A stretch of DNA of 11,095 bases. Origin: Porphyromonadaceae bacterium UBA7042. Its GTDB lineage: Bacteria; Bacteroidota; Bacteroidia; Bacteroidales; Muribaculaceae. Position 1 is the first letter of the stretch. Every line of letters starts with the position of its first letter. The notes under the pieces are model-generated. The model had not been told where the DNA came from. It saw only the letters and a program-made list of their open reading frames with translations, and did no database searches. A program made the translations under genes and the position numbers. Below, in pieces: positions 1-8,200 of the stretch. The stretch lies in NCBI GenBank assembly GCA_002494015.1, contig DLAR01000016.1, forward strand, positions 1-11,095, written 5' to 3'.

Positions 1-883
1 ATTTGTTATGAAACGCCCTCTTACGCAGGCCGGCGATGATAATGATGGTTAGCGCGATGCTGATAATGACCGCGGCGAGGTTGTCGGCCCCGGCCTTGTT
101 CATGTCTTCCTCGATATATCCCGCGCGTTGCGCCCACGAGGCGATGACGACGATAGAATTATTGACAGCGTGAACCGTAACGGGTACCCACAGGCTCCGG
201 CTCCACCACAGCAGGTATCCGAAATAGGCTCCGAGCAGCAGGCGGGGAAAAAATCCGAAGAACTGGACATGGAACGCGCTGAAAAGAATGGCGGTGCCCC
301 ATATCGCGACATGTGCTGTCAAGGGGGGAGTGCGGTCGATGTCATTGTTTCGCGATGTCGCGAGAAGGCGCTGAAGGGTGCCTCGGAAGAAAATTTCTTC
401 GCTGAATCCGGCAAGGATGCCGACGATTAACACTCCGGTTATCAGGTCGCCGATTCCTGTTCCCCCGAGCAATGTGTTTATTGCCACTTGTGCGGCCGTT
501 TCCGAGTTGCGCATCCATGTCTCGACACCGGCAAGAGAGGCGGGGAGCGACAAGGATTCGTTCCACGCGACAAGAGCGTTCATGGCGGGCATCGCGACAA
601 GGAGTCCGGCGACGGCAAGGAGGGCGGTGAGCCACGGGTAGCGCGAGTCAATCCTGAGGAGGGTGGCCGGGCGGCGGGTTACCATGACAGCGGTGACGAT
701 TGCCGGGAGGATGAACATGAAAATATCCTGCGCGACAGTGGCAAGGCGGAGTGTAACCGTGGTAGAGCCTTTCATTGTTATAATGCTCACGATGGCTGCA
801 CCCGCGAGGAGGCAGATGAACGAGACCAATAAAAAGAGGAACAGGCGCGAAACTGGGCGCACGTTAAATGAGTTGCCGGTCAT
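1..883 (-). CDS. CPBP-family intramembrane metalloprotease, 3' end outside window
   Basis: Reading the minus strand from the ATG at 883 gives 294 codons open to the window edge, so the C-terminus is missing. The product is strongly hydrophobic with several membrane segments (roughly residues 13-35, 50-68, 85-105, 145-160, 192-228 and 268-286). The CPBP (CAAX protease and bacteriocin-processing, PF02517) signatures are all present: EExxxR as E162-E163...R167, FxxxH as F201...H205, and HxxxN as H238...N242. These residues form the metal-dependent active site in the family, so the enzyme should be active in the membrane. Its substrate cannot be told from sequence. The start codon overlaps the stop of the upstream methyltransferase gene as ATGA, so translation is probably coupled. 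The plus-strand open frames over this stretch are shadows. Family call secure; role unknown. Confidence 0.9.
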   Translation of the reverse strand, partial: MTGNSFNVRPVSRLFLFLLVSFICLLAGAAIVSIITMKGSTTVTLRLATVAQDIFMFILPAIVTAVMVTRRPATLLRIDSRYPWLTALLAVAGLLVAMPAMNALVAWNESLSLPASLAGVETWMRNSETAAQVAINTLLGGTGIGDLITGVLIVGILAGFSEEIFFRGTLQRLLATSRNNDIDRTPPLTAHVAIWGTAILFSAFHVQFFGFFPRLLLGAYFGYLLWWSRSLWVPVTVHAVNNSIVVIASWAQRAGYIEEDMNKAGADNLAAVIISIALTIIIIAGLRKRAFHNK

Positions 884-1596
884 AGATGCAAGTAAAAATC
901 TTTGGTTAGTGAAACGTAATCGGCACTGTAGCCGCCGTCGCTCAGACGGATTACAAGGTCATCGGAAACGCATGGTGACGCTGTCATTGACAACCGCCGC
1001 AAAGTGCGTATCGGTGTGCGTGAGCCTGTCTTGGAGTAAACCCGCGTTACTGCTGTCGTGTGCAGCCGCGCAAGCTCGGCAAGGAAGTCGATTTCGCCAT
1101 CACGGGTTGACGGGGCGATGAAACACAGACTTCCGTTTGGAGTCAGCAGTTGCGTGGCAAGCGATATGAGTTGCGTCACGTCGAATGTTTCGCCGTGACG
1201 GGCCGTGGCGCGGGCCGCATCGGGCGCATGAAGTGTCTCGCTGAAAAATGGCGGGTTAGACACAATGAGGTCCCATCGGCCCTCCGGTCTCTGCGCAACA
1301 TCCATTATGTCGCCTTCGATTATCGTGACCCGGTCATGCCACGGCGACTTGTCAATGTTGTTCCGCGCGTCGGCACACGCATCGGGCGCAATCTCGATAC
1401 CTGTGACTTTTGCCTCTGGAAACCGTTGAGCCGCCATCAGGGAGATGAGTCCTGAACCTGCGCCGATGTCAAGCACGTTTCGAGGCATGGTGTCACCGGT
1501 CATTCCGCACCACGCTCCGACCAGCACCCCGTCGGTGCCCACCTTCATCCCGCATCGGGAATCATCGACAGTGAATTTTTTGAATGAGAAAGACAT
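880..1596 (-). CDS. trmN: tRNA1(Val) (adenine(37)-N6)-methyltransferase (TrmN/YfiC family)
   Basis: This 238-residue Rossmann-fold SAM-dependent methyltransferase would methylate N6 of A37, next to the anticodon of tRNA1(Val). The N-terminus has the family's FKKF...MKVGTDGVLVGAW block (residues about 5-29). The SAM-binding loop is VLDIGAGSGL (41-50), an acidic GIEIA strand follows (66-70), and the N6-adenine catalytic motif NPPF lies at 114-117. Length fits the E. coli YfiC family. The gene begins six bases after the HEPN gene and ends in a four-base ATGA overlap with the CPBP protease gene, so it lies inside a minus-strand operon. Its base composition matches alaS and ileS, unlike the AT-rich pair just upstream. 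The exact tRNA target is inferred from the family; a related N6-adenine tRNA methyltransferase is the only serious alternative. Confidence 0.9.
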   Translation of the reverse strand: MSFSFKKFTVDDSRCGMKVGTDGVLVGAWCGMTGDTMPRNVLDIGAGSGLISLMAAQRFPEAKVTGIEIAPDACADARNNIDKSPWHDRVTIIEGDIMDVAQRPEGRWDLIVSNPPFFSETLHAPDAARATARHGETFDVTQLISLATQLLTPNGSLCFIAPSTRDGEIDFLAELARLHTTAVTRVYSKTGSRTPIRTLRRLSMTASPCVSDDLVIRLSDGGYSADYVSLTKDFYLHL

Positions 1597-1602
1597 GGGC
1601 CG

Positions 1603-2013
1603 TTAAGATTGGTTTCTACCAAAAGTCAACAGTTCCCCGACAGCATTAAGATAATTTTCTACCTCTTGAACATAGGGCATGACTTCTGATTCGGTCGCGT
1701 CAAACATGTCGTCATAATCCCCGGCCTGTCTTAATGAAAACAATCGGGAAAACAATTGTCCGTATTTTCGGTCAAGCAATCCGGGTAAAATAAATTTTTC
1801 ACCAATCAAGGCTATAATCCCGCTGTGTGTCTTTGCCTTGAATCCTTTGTCTAAAATCAAGGCGCTTGATGCATAATATACGGTATAATAAAGGCGGTTG
1901 CCGACGAGATTCCAATATCCAAGATTTGCAATCGATTTGGCTTCTTTAGGGCTTTGTCTCGCTTTTTCAAGCCTGTAATTAATAATCGTTATTCTATCCT
2001 CGCTGTTTAGCAT
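1603..2013 (-). CDS. HEPN-domain protein (UPF0332-like), partner of the MNT protein
   Basis: A 136-residue, all-helical protein. It matches the UPF0332-like branch of HEPN proteins: NRLYY (residues 39-43), a KTHSG block with the only histidine (H63), and the R95...DY (99-100) signature. HEPN proteins paired with minimal nucleotidyltransferases form two-gene modules. In characterised cases HEPN is an RNase toxin and MNT modifies and silences it. The classic catalytic motif Rx4-6H is absent here, so RNase activity cannot be assumed and the active residues, if any, would differ. The gene overlaps the MNT gene by seven bases, the usual order and spacing. Two hand-counted 60-base lines (1741-1860) give 37% and 40% GC against 55-57% in sample lines of trmN and alaS, suggesting horizontal acquisition. 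It could be a regulator or binding partner, not a toxin. Confidence 0.82.
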   Translation of the reverse strand: MLNSEDRITIINYRLEKARQSPKEAKSIANLGYWNLVGNRLYYTVYYASSALILDKGFKAKTHSGIIALIGEKFILPGLLDRKYGQLFSRLFSLRQAGDYDDMFDATESEVMPYVQEVENYLNAVGELLTFGRNQS

Positions 2014-2336
2014 AGTCTGATTCCGTCGGAGTTTACATTATCAAAAAAGTCAGTTCCGGACCGTTTTTCCCAGTCTGAAGATGTGTACATCAAGGGGTGT
2101 ATCATTGTTTTCATTTTCCACCCTAATTCCCAGAACGGATAGCAGAACCGGTCGTGGTCATTGGATTCCAGAGATGTTTTGTCTACGATGATTAATAAAT
2201 CCCAGTCAGAATCTGACGAGTTGTCACCACGAGCCCGTGACCCAAAAAGGATAGCACGGGTTCCCGATGGTAAAATTGATTCTGCCATCTGCTTGATGGA
2301 GGCAATTATATTAATGGATGATTTTGCGGCACTCAT
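2007..2336 (-). CDS. Minimal nucleotidyltransferase (MNT domain), first gene of an MNT/HEPN pair
   Basis: A 109-residue protein of the DNA polymerase beta-like nucleotidyltransferase superfamily. The signature is clear: GSRARGD starts at G32, and D44-W-D46 completes the GSx10DxD arrangement that holds the catalytic metal ions. The C-terminal part (about 78-109: IHPLMYT, SGTDFF, DGIRL) resembles what I recall of MNT proteins paired with HEPN partners in Bacteroidales. A third catalytic carboxylate is not obvious. In studied MntA/HepT systems the MNT protein adds AMP to the HEPN partner and neutralises it; that role here is inference. The ATG at 2336 lies about 130 bases from the divergent alaS start, and the gene overlaps the HEPN gene by seven bases, so the two should be made together. 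Confidence 0.88.
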   Translation of the reverse strand: MSAAKSSINIIASIKQMAESILPSGTRAILFGSRARGDNSSDSDWDLLIIVDKTSLESNDHDRFCYPFWELGWKMKTMIHPLMYTSSDWEKRSGTDFFDNVNSDGIRLC

Positions 2337-2370
2337 GGACTAAAACATTTCATTTAAAAACATTCAGCCA

Positions 2371-2378
2371 CAAAATTA
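2371..2378 (-). promoter_or_regulatory. Candidate -7 element for the MNT/HEPN-trmN operon
   Basis: The minus strand reads TAATTTTG, an exact match to the Bacteroidetes -7 consensus TAnnTTTG, about 35 bases before the MNT start codon. No good -33 TTTG lies at the expected 19-21 base spacing (nearest TTTG, 2391-2394, is only 12 bases away), so the call is moderate. It sits back to back with the alaS promoter, so the two transcription units share a roughly 130-base divergent control region. Confidence 0.4.
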
Positions 2379-2386
2379 CAAAATAA

Positions 2387-2418
2387 ATTGCAAAAACGGC
2401 GGGAAACGACTAATTTTG
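2387..2418 (+). promoter_or_regulatory. alaS promoter, Bacteroidetes type
   Basis: TAATTTTG at 2411-2418 matches the -7 consensus TAnnTTTG. ATTG at 2387-2390 serves as a -33 element with a 20-base spacer. Transcription would start near 2424, giving a leader of about 45 bases. This placement excludes the upstream in-frame ATG at 2388 as translation start, because it would not be in the transcript. A second TTATTTTG follows at 2423-2430. Confidence 0.6.
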
Positions 2419-2468
2419 CAAATTATTTTGACACATGTCTTGAGAAATATCGAATAAACCAATATAAT

Positions 2469-5090
2469 ATGCTGACAGCAAAGGAAATACGCGACTCTTT
2501 CAAAGAGTTTTTCCGCTCCAAGGGGCATCATATCGTTCCCTCGGCTCCCATGGTCATCAAGGATGACCCAACGTTGATGTTTACTAACGCCGGTATGAAC
2601 CAGTTCAAGGACATCATACTCGGTAACGCCGCCGCCAAGTATCAGCGTGTAGCCGACTCGCAGAAGTGTCTCCGCGTCTCGGGCAAGCACAACGACCTCG
2701 AGGAAGTGGGTATGGACACTTATCACCACACCATGTTTGAAATGCTCGGCAACTGGTCGTTTGGCGACTATTTCAAGCAGGAGGCTATCGACTGGGCGTG
2801 GGAATATCTCGTCGATGTTCTGAAACTCGACCCGGCACGTCTTTATGCCACAGTGTTTGAAGGCGCGGCCGACGAAGGTCTTGAACGCGACAACGAGGCA
2901 GCCGCAATCTGGGCAAAGCACCTGCCCGAATCGCATATTATAAACGGTAACAAGCATGACAACTTCTGGGAGATGGGCGATACGGGTCCCTGCGGGCCCT
3001 GTTCCGAAATCCACATCGACCTGCGCAGTGACGAGGAACGTGCCGCTGTCGACGGTGTGTCGCTTGTCAACCATGACAACCCCCTCGTGATTGAGATTTG
3101 GAACCTTGTGTTCATGCAGTACAACCGCAAGGCCGACGGCTCGCTTGAACCGCTCCCCGCCCGCGTTATTGACACCGGCATGGGTTTTGAACGTCTCTGC
3201 ATGGCGCTTCAGGGCAAGAAGTCCAACTATGATACCGACGTGTTCACCCCGCTCATCAGCAAGATTTCCGAGCTTTCGGGCCTGAAATATGGCGAGGATG
3301 CAAAGGTCGACATCGCCATGCGCGTCATCGCCGACCATGTGCGCACAATCGCCTTCTCGATCGCTGACTCCCAGCTCCCCGGCAACGCCAAGGCCGGATA
3401 TGTAATCCGCCGCATCCTTCGCCGTGCCGTGCGCTACGCTTATACATTCCTCCGCCAGAAACAAGCCTTCATGTACCGCCTTGTCAACACCCTTATCGAC
3501 TCGATGGGCGAGGCTTATCCCGAAATCGAGCGTCAGCGCGAGCTTATCATGAAAGTCATCAAGGAGGAAGAAGATTCATTCCTGCGCACCCTTGACAAGG
3601 GTATCGACATCCTTGACGGAGCTATCGCCGCCGCGCGTAAGGCCGGCCGCACCGAGATTTCCGGCAAAGAGGCGTTTGTGCTTTACGATACCTACGGTTT
3701 CCCTCTCGACCTGACCGAGCTGATTCTTAAAGAGAACGGCATGACGATGGACAAGGCCGAGTTTGACAGCGAGATGGAGGCTCAGAAAACCCGTGCCCGC
3801 AATGCCGCCGCAGTCGAGACAACCGACTGGGTTGTTGTCCGCGAGGGTGAGCCTGTGTTTGTCGGTTATGACGAGACATCGTGCCCCACACAGATTCTCC
3901 GTTATCGCAAGGTGACTCAGAAAAATAAAGAATTTTATCAGATAGTCCTCTCGGCCACCCCCTTCTATGCCGAAATGGGCGGTCAGGTGGGCGACAGCGG
4001 AACGCTGGCCTGCGGTGACGAGGTTGTGGAAATCTACGACACCAAGCGTGAGAACGGTATGGGCGTGCATCTGACCAAGAAGCTTCCCGCTGACGTTACC
4101 GCCACCTTCGAGGCTGCAATCAATGTAGAAAACCGTCGCGCCACCGAGTGCAACCACACTGCAACCCACCTCCTTCACGCCGCCTTGCGCGAGGTGCTCG
4201 GCACACATGTGGAGCAGAAAGGCTCTTTCGTGTCTCCCGGCCTCCTGCGTTTTGACTTCTCCCACTTCCAGAAAGTCACCCCCGAGGAACTCCGCAAGGC
4301 CGAAAAGATTGCCAACCGCCATGTGCGCGAGGCTATCGCGCTTGACGAGCACCGTTGCGTGCCCATTGCCGAGGCCATGAAGATGGGGGCGATGGCTCTT
4401 TTCGGTGAAAAATATGGCGAGGAAGTGCGCGTTATCCGCTATGGTGATTCCGTCGAGCTCTGCGGCGGTACCCATGTCGCCAATACCGGAAACATCGGCA
4501 TGATAAAGATTATCAGCGAGAGCAGCATCGCTGCGGGAATCCGCCGCATCGAGGCGATTACCGGCGAGGCAGTCGAGAATGCGGTCAATGACATCACCGA
4601 CAACATGCGTCAGATAGGGGAGATGTTGCACAACGCTCCCGACATGGTTCAGGCCATGCGCCGCACCATCGACGAGAACGCCGAGCTGCGCCGTCAGGCC
4701 GAAGATTACTTCAAGGAACGTGTGCGCAACCTGTCACGCGACCTCCTTGAAAAGGCCGAGGTTATAAACGGTATAAAGGTAATCAAGATGGCCGGTGTCC
4801 GTGTCCCCGACGCGGTTAAGGGCGTGGCATTCGAGGTGCGCGTCCAGTCACCTGAAAAGACAGCGTTCATCGCCGCGACTGTCGATGTCGCCGGGAAACC
4901 CCTTCTGACGGTAGCGCTCACCGATGACCTTGTGGCCGCCGGATTTAACGCGTCGGCTATTGTGCGCGAGGCTGCCAAGGCTATCCAAGGCGGTGGCGGC
5001 GGACAGCCCGGATTCGCTCAGGCCGGCGGTAAGAACAGGGACGGTCTGACACAGGCACTCCAGACCATGTATGATAATTTCAAGGGTTAA
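2469..5090 (+). CDS. alaS: Alanyl-tRNA synthetase
   Basis: Charges tRNA(Ala) with alanine in the cytoplasm and hydrolyses mischarged Ser/Gly-tRNA(Ala). The protein is 873 residues, the usual bacterial length. The class II aminoacylation core is at the N-terminus, with HHTMFEMLGNWSFGDYF (about 86-102) covering motif 2 and GMGFER (237-242) as motif 3. The editing domain shows both metal-binding signatures, HTATH (563-567) and CGGTH (665-669). The C-terminal DHHA1-type domain carries GGGGGQP (841-847). I chose the ATG at 2469 (MLTAKEIRD...) because it matches family N-termini. The frame is open upstream to 2388, but that extension is dissimilar to the family and lies over the promoter. Nothing is truncated or missing. 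It stands alone between its own promoter and terminator. Confidence 0.98.
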   Translation: MLTAKEIRDSFKEFFRSKGHHIVPSAPMVIKDDPTLMFTNAGMNQFKDIILGNAAAKYQRVADSQKCLRVSGKHNDLEEVGMDTYHHTMFEMLGNWSFGDYFKQEAIDWAWEYLVDVLKLDPARLYATVFEGAADEGLERDNEAAAIWAKHLPESHIINGNKHDNFWEMGDTGPCGPCSEIHIDLRSDEERAAVDGVSLVNHDNPLVIEIWNLVFMQYNRKADGSLEPLPARVIDTGMGFERLCMALQGKKSNYDTDVFTPLISKISELSGLKYGEDAKVDIAMRVIADHVRTIAFSIADSQLPGNAKAGYVIRRILRRAVRYAYTFLRQKQAFMYRLVNTLIDSMGEAYPEIERQRELIMKVIKEEEDSFLRTLDKGIDILDGAIAAARKAGRTEISGKEAFVLYDTYGFPLDLTELILKENGMTMDKAEFDSEMEAQKTRARNAAAVETTDWVVVREGEPVFVGYDETSCPTQILRYRKVTQKNKEFYQIVLSATPFYAEMGGQVGDSGTLACGDEVVEIYDTKRENGMGVHLTKKLPADVTATFEAAINVENRRATECNHTATHLLHAALREVLGTHVEQKGSFVSPGLLRFDFSHFQKVTPEELRKAEKIANRHVREAIALDEHRCVPIAEAMKMGAMALFGEKYGEEVRVIRYGDSVELCGGTHVANTGNIGMIKIISESSIAAGIRRIEAITGEAVENAVNDITDNMRQIGEMLHNAPDMVQAMRRTIDENAELRRQAEDYFKERVRNLSRDLLEKAEVINGIKVIKMAGVRVPDAVKGVAFEVRVQSPEKTAFIAATVDVAGKPLLTVALTDDLVAAGFNASAIVREAAKAIQGGGGGQPGFAQAGGKNRDGLTQALQTMYDNFKG

Positions 5091-5111
5091 GAATCCGCGA
5101 TAAACATTTCT

Positions 5112-5157
5112 AAATCCTGCGATAAAGCCTTGCTGTTTTATCGCAGGATTTTTATTT
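5112..5157 (+). terminator. Intrinsic terminator after alaS
   Basis: A perfect 15-base-pair stem, AAATCCTGCGATAAA (5112-5126) with its reverse complement at 5137-5151, closes a 10-base loop and runs into a T-rich tail (5149-5157). It starts 21 bases after the alaS stop. The sequence AATCCGCGATAAA at 5092-5104 nearly duplicates the left arm, with one base missing. Confidence 0.88.
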
Positions 5158-5166
5158 AACTGTTAA

Positions 5167-5198
5167 GTTGAATTTTTCAATGGAAATGACTAAATTTG
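5167..5198 (+). promoter_or_regulatory. ileS promoter, Bacteroidetes type
   Basis: TAAATTTG at 5191-5198 matches TAnnTTTG exactly. GTTG at 5167-5170 is a fair -33 element at a 20-base spacing. Transcription would begin near 5204, about 30 bases before the ileS ATG at 5235. This rules out the in-frame ATG at 5196, which lies inside the -7 element. The core TAAATTTGCAAA differs at only one base from that of the alaS promoter. Confidence 0.62.
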
Positions 5199-5234
5199 CA
5201 AAAATTTTTTTATAAAGCGAAATTACACCTCGTT

Positions 5235-8200
5235 ATGAGCAAACGATTCAACGAATACAATGGCTTGAACCTCCCTGAAATCAATCGCGAAATGCGCGGT
5301 AAATGGGAAAATGACCGTGTCTTTGAGCGCACGATGACTGAACGCGAAGGCTGTCCTTCATTTGTTTTCTTCGAGGGGCCTCCCTCGGCCAACGGCAAGC
5401 CGGGTATCCACCATGTGCTCGCCCGCACCATCAAGGATATTTTCTGCCGCTACAAGACCATGCAGGGTTTTCAGGTGAAGCGCAAGGCCGGATGGGATAC
5501 CCACGGACTTCCTGTCGAGCTCGGCGTTGAAAAGAACCTTGGCATAACGAAGGAGGACATCGGCAAGAAGATTTCGGTAGACGAATATAATGCAGCGTGT
5601 CGCGCCGAGGTGATGAAATATACCCGCGAGTGGGAGGAACTCACCTCGCAGATGGGTTACTGGGTTGACATGCCCAATGCCTATATAACCTACGACAACC
5701 GCTACATCGAATCAGTGTGGTGGCTTCTCGCGCAACTTTATAAGAAAGGATTCCTTTATAAGGGCTACACCATCCAGCCCTATTCTCCCGCCGCCGGCAC
5801 CGGCCTGAGCTCTCACGAGCTCAACCAGCCCGGTTGCTATCGTGACGTGAAGGACACCACCTGTATCGCGCAGTTCCGTGCAATAATCGAGGATAACGAA
5901 AAATTCGCTGCAATCAACGGTGAGCTGACACAGTGGGGAACTCCCTGTTTCCTCGCATGGACCACCACGCCTTGGACCCTCCCGTCCAATACGGCTCTCG
6001 CTATGGGGCCTTCCATTGCCTATAACATCGTCAAGACCTATAACCCTTATAGTGGGAAACCTGTCACAGTCGTTGTGGCAAAAGACCTCATGGGGTCAAT
6101 CTTCAACCCCAAGGCTGCCGGTCTTGCTCTTTCAGAGTATAACAAAGGTGACAAGCTCATCCCCTATGAAGTCGTTGCCGAGCATAAGGGCGAGGATTTT
6201 GTCGGGATGCACTACGAGCAGCTTCTCCCTTGGGTAAATCCCGGCGAAGGCGCGTTCCGCGTTATCCCCGGCGACTATGTGACCACCGAGGATGGTACCG
6301 GTATAGTTCATATCGCCGGTACATTCGGCGCCGATGACCAGCGTGTGTCAAAACAGAACAATATACCGCCTCTGCACCTCGTCGACCGTGACGGCAACAT
6401 CCGCCCGATGGTCGACCTCAAGGGCCGTTTCTATCTTCTCGACGAGCTTGACCCCGGCTTTGTCAAGGAGCGCGTGGATGTTGAGGCTTACAGGCAGTGG
6501 GAAGGAAAATATGTCAAGAATGTCTATGACGAGACCCTTCCCGAGGATGCCGAGACTCTCGACGTGCAGATATGCATGGAACTGAAAGCCACCGACAAGG
6601 TATTCCGCATCGAAAAGCATGTTCACAGCTATCCCCACTGCTGGCGCACTGACAAGCCGGTACTCTATTACCCGCTTGACAGCTGGTTTATCAAGACTAC
6701 CGACGTGCGCGAGCGGCTTATGGAACTTAACGAGCAGATTAAGTGGAAACCGGCCTCGACAGGCTCGGGCCGTTTCGGCAAGTGGCTTGAAAATCTTCAG
6801 GACTGGAATCTGTCACGCAGCCGTTACTGGGGCACGCCGCTCCCCATCTGGCGCACCGAGGACGGTGCCGAGGAACTCTGCATCGAGAGTGTCGAGCAAC
6901 TTTACAATGAGATTGAAAAGGCTGTCGCGGCAGGCGTTATGGCCGAAAACCCCTATAAAAAGGCCGGATTTGTCCCCGGAAAATATGAAAAGGACAACTA
7001 TGAGCTGATAGACCTCCATCGCCCCTATGTCGACGACATCATCCTCGTCTCGGCCGATGGCAAGCCGATGAAGCGAGAGAAAGACCTCATCGACGTGTGG
7101 TTTGACTCCGGCTCGATGCCCTACGCCCAGATCCATTATCCATTTGAAAATAAAGAGGCGTTTGACAACCGCGAGGTTTATCCTGCCGACTTCATCGCCG
7201 AAGGTGTCGATCAGACACGCGGATGGTTCTTCACCCTTCACGCGATTGCCGGAATGGTGTTTGACTCGGTAGCCTACAAGGCTGTTATCTCCAACGGTCT
7301 TGTGCTTGACAAATATGGCAACAAGATGTCAAAGCGTCTCGGCAATGCTGTCAACCCGTTTGACCCCATCGGTCAGTATGGCGCAGACCCCGTGCGCTGG
7401 TACATGATTTCCAACTCGTCGCCTTGGGACAACCTGAAATTTGACGAGAAAGGAGTCCTTGAAACCTCGCGCAAGCTGTTCTCCACATTATATAATACCT
7501 ACAGTTTCTTCGCCCTGTATGCCAACGTCGACAATTTCGACCCGTCGGCCCCGCAGGTACCGGTCGGGAAACGTCCCGAAATCGACCGCTGGATTCTTTC
7601 GCTGCTCAACACCCTCGTGAAAGATGTGACCGTGGCCCTTGATGACTACGAACCCACCCGTGCCGCCCGTGCTATCAATGACTTTGTGGGCGACAACCTT
7701 TCCAACTGGTATGTGCGCCTTAACCGCAAGCGTTTCTGGGGTGGGGAGATGACCGAGGACAAGCTCGCTGCCTTCCAGACACTTTACACATGTCTCAAGA
7801 CACTGTCGCTGCTCATCGCGCCGTTTGCCCCCTTCTATGCCGACTCGCTTTATCGCGACCTCACCGGCGAGGATGGCTCGGTTCACCTTGCCGATTTCCC
7901 TGTCAGCGACTCGTCTCTCATAGACGAATCACTTGAATCACGCATGAAGATGGCACAGGATGTGACCTCGATGGCGCTCGCGCTGCGCCGCAAGGTCAAC
8001 CTCAAGGTGCGTCAGCCACTGTCGACAGTGATGATTCCCGTGGCCGATGATTCACAGCGCGCAGCACTTGATGCGGTCAAAGACCTCGTCATGAGCGAAA
8101 TCAATGTCAAGGACATCAAGGTCGTCGGCAACGACGAGGGCGTGCTCGTGAAGCGTGTCAAACCCGACTTCAAGAAACTTGGCCCGAAACACGGCAAGAA

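Noticed and set aside
128..1121. Plus-strand open frames of 87-152 codons in the left part
   Set aside because: They run opposite the CPBP protease and trmN genes, both of which carry clear motifs. The plus-strand products are Arg-rich, low-complexity shadows.
1603..2013. Calling the HEPN protein a proven RNase toxin
   Set aside because: The Rx4-6H motif is absent, so only the family and the pairing with MNT are claimed.
2388..2468. 27-codon N-terminal extension of alaS from the ATG at 2388
   Set aside because: It overlaps the promoter elements and would lie upstream of the predicted transcription start. The family N-terminus begins at MLTAKEIR.
2376..3464. Long open frame (362 codons) antisense to the 5' half of alaS
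   Set aside because: It is a shadow of alaS codon structure. alaS has full family motifs on the plus strand, and the antisense product has no recognisable domain.
3576..4631. Long open frame (351 codons) antisense to the 3' half of alaS
   Set aside because: It lies entirely inside the editing-domain region of alaS and arises from GC-rich third positions; nothing supports it as a gene.
5196..5234. 13-codon N-terminal extension of ileS from the ATG at 5196
   Set aside because: This ATG lies in and just after the -7 element TAAATTTG, so it would not be transcribed. MSKRFNEYNG at 5235 fits the family start.
5091..5234. T-box or amino-acid attenuator leader before ileS
   Set aside because: The interval is explained by the alaS terminator and an ordinary promoter. 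The ileS leader after the predicted start is only about 30 bases, too short for a T-box.
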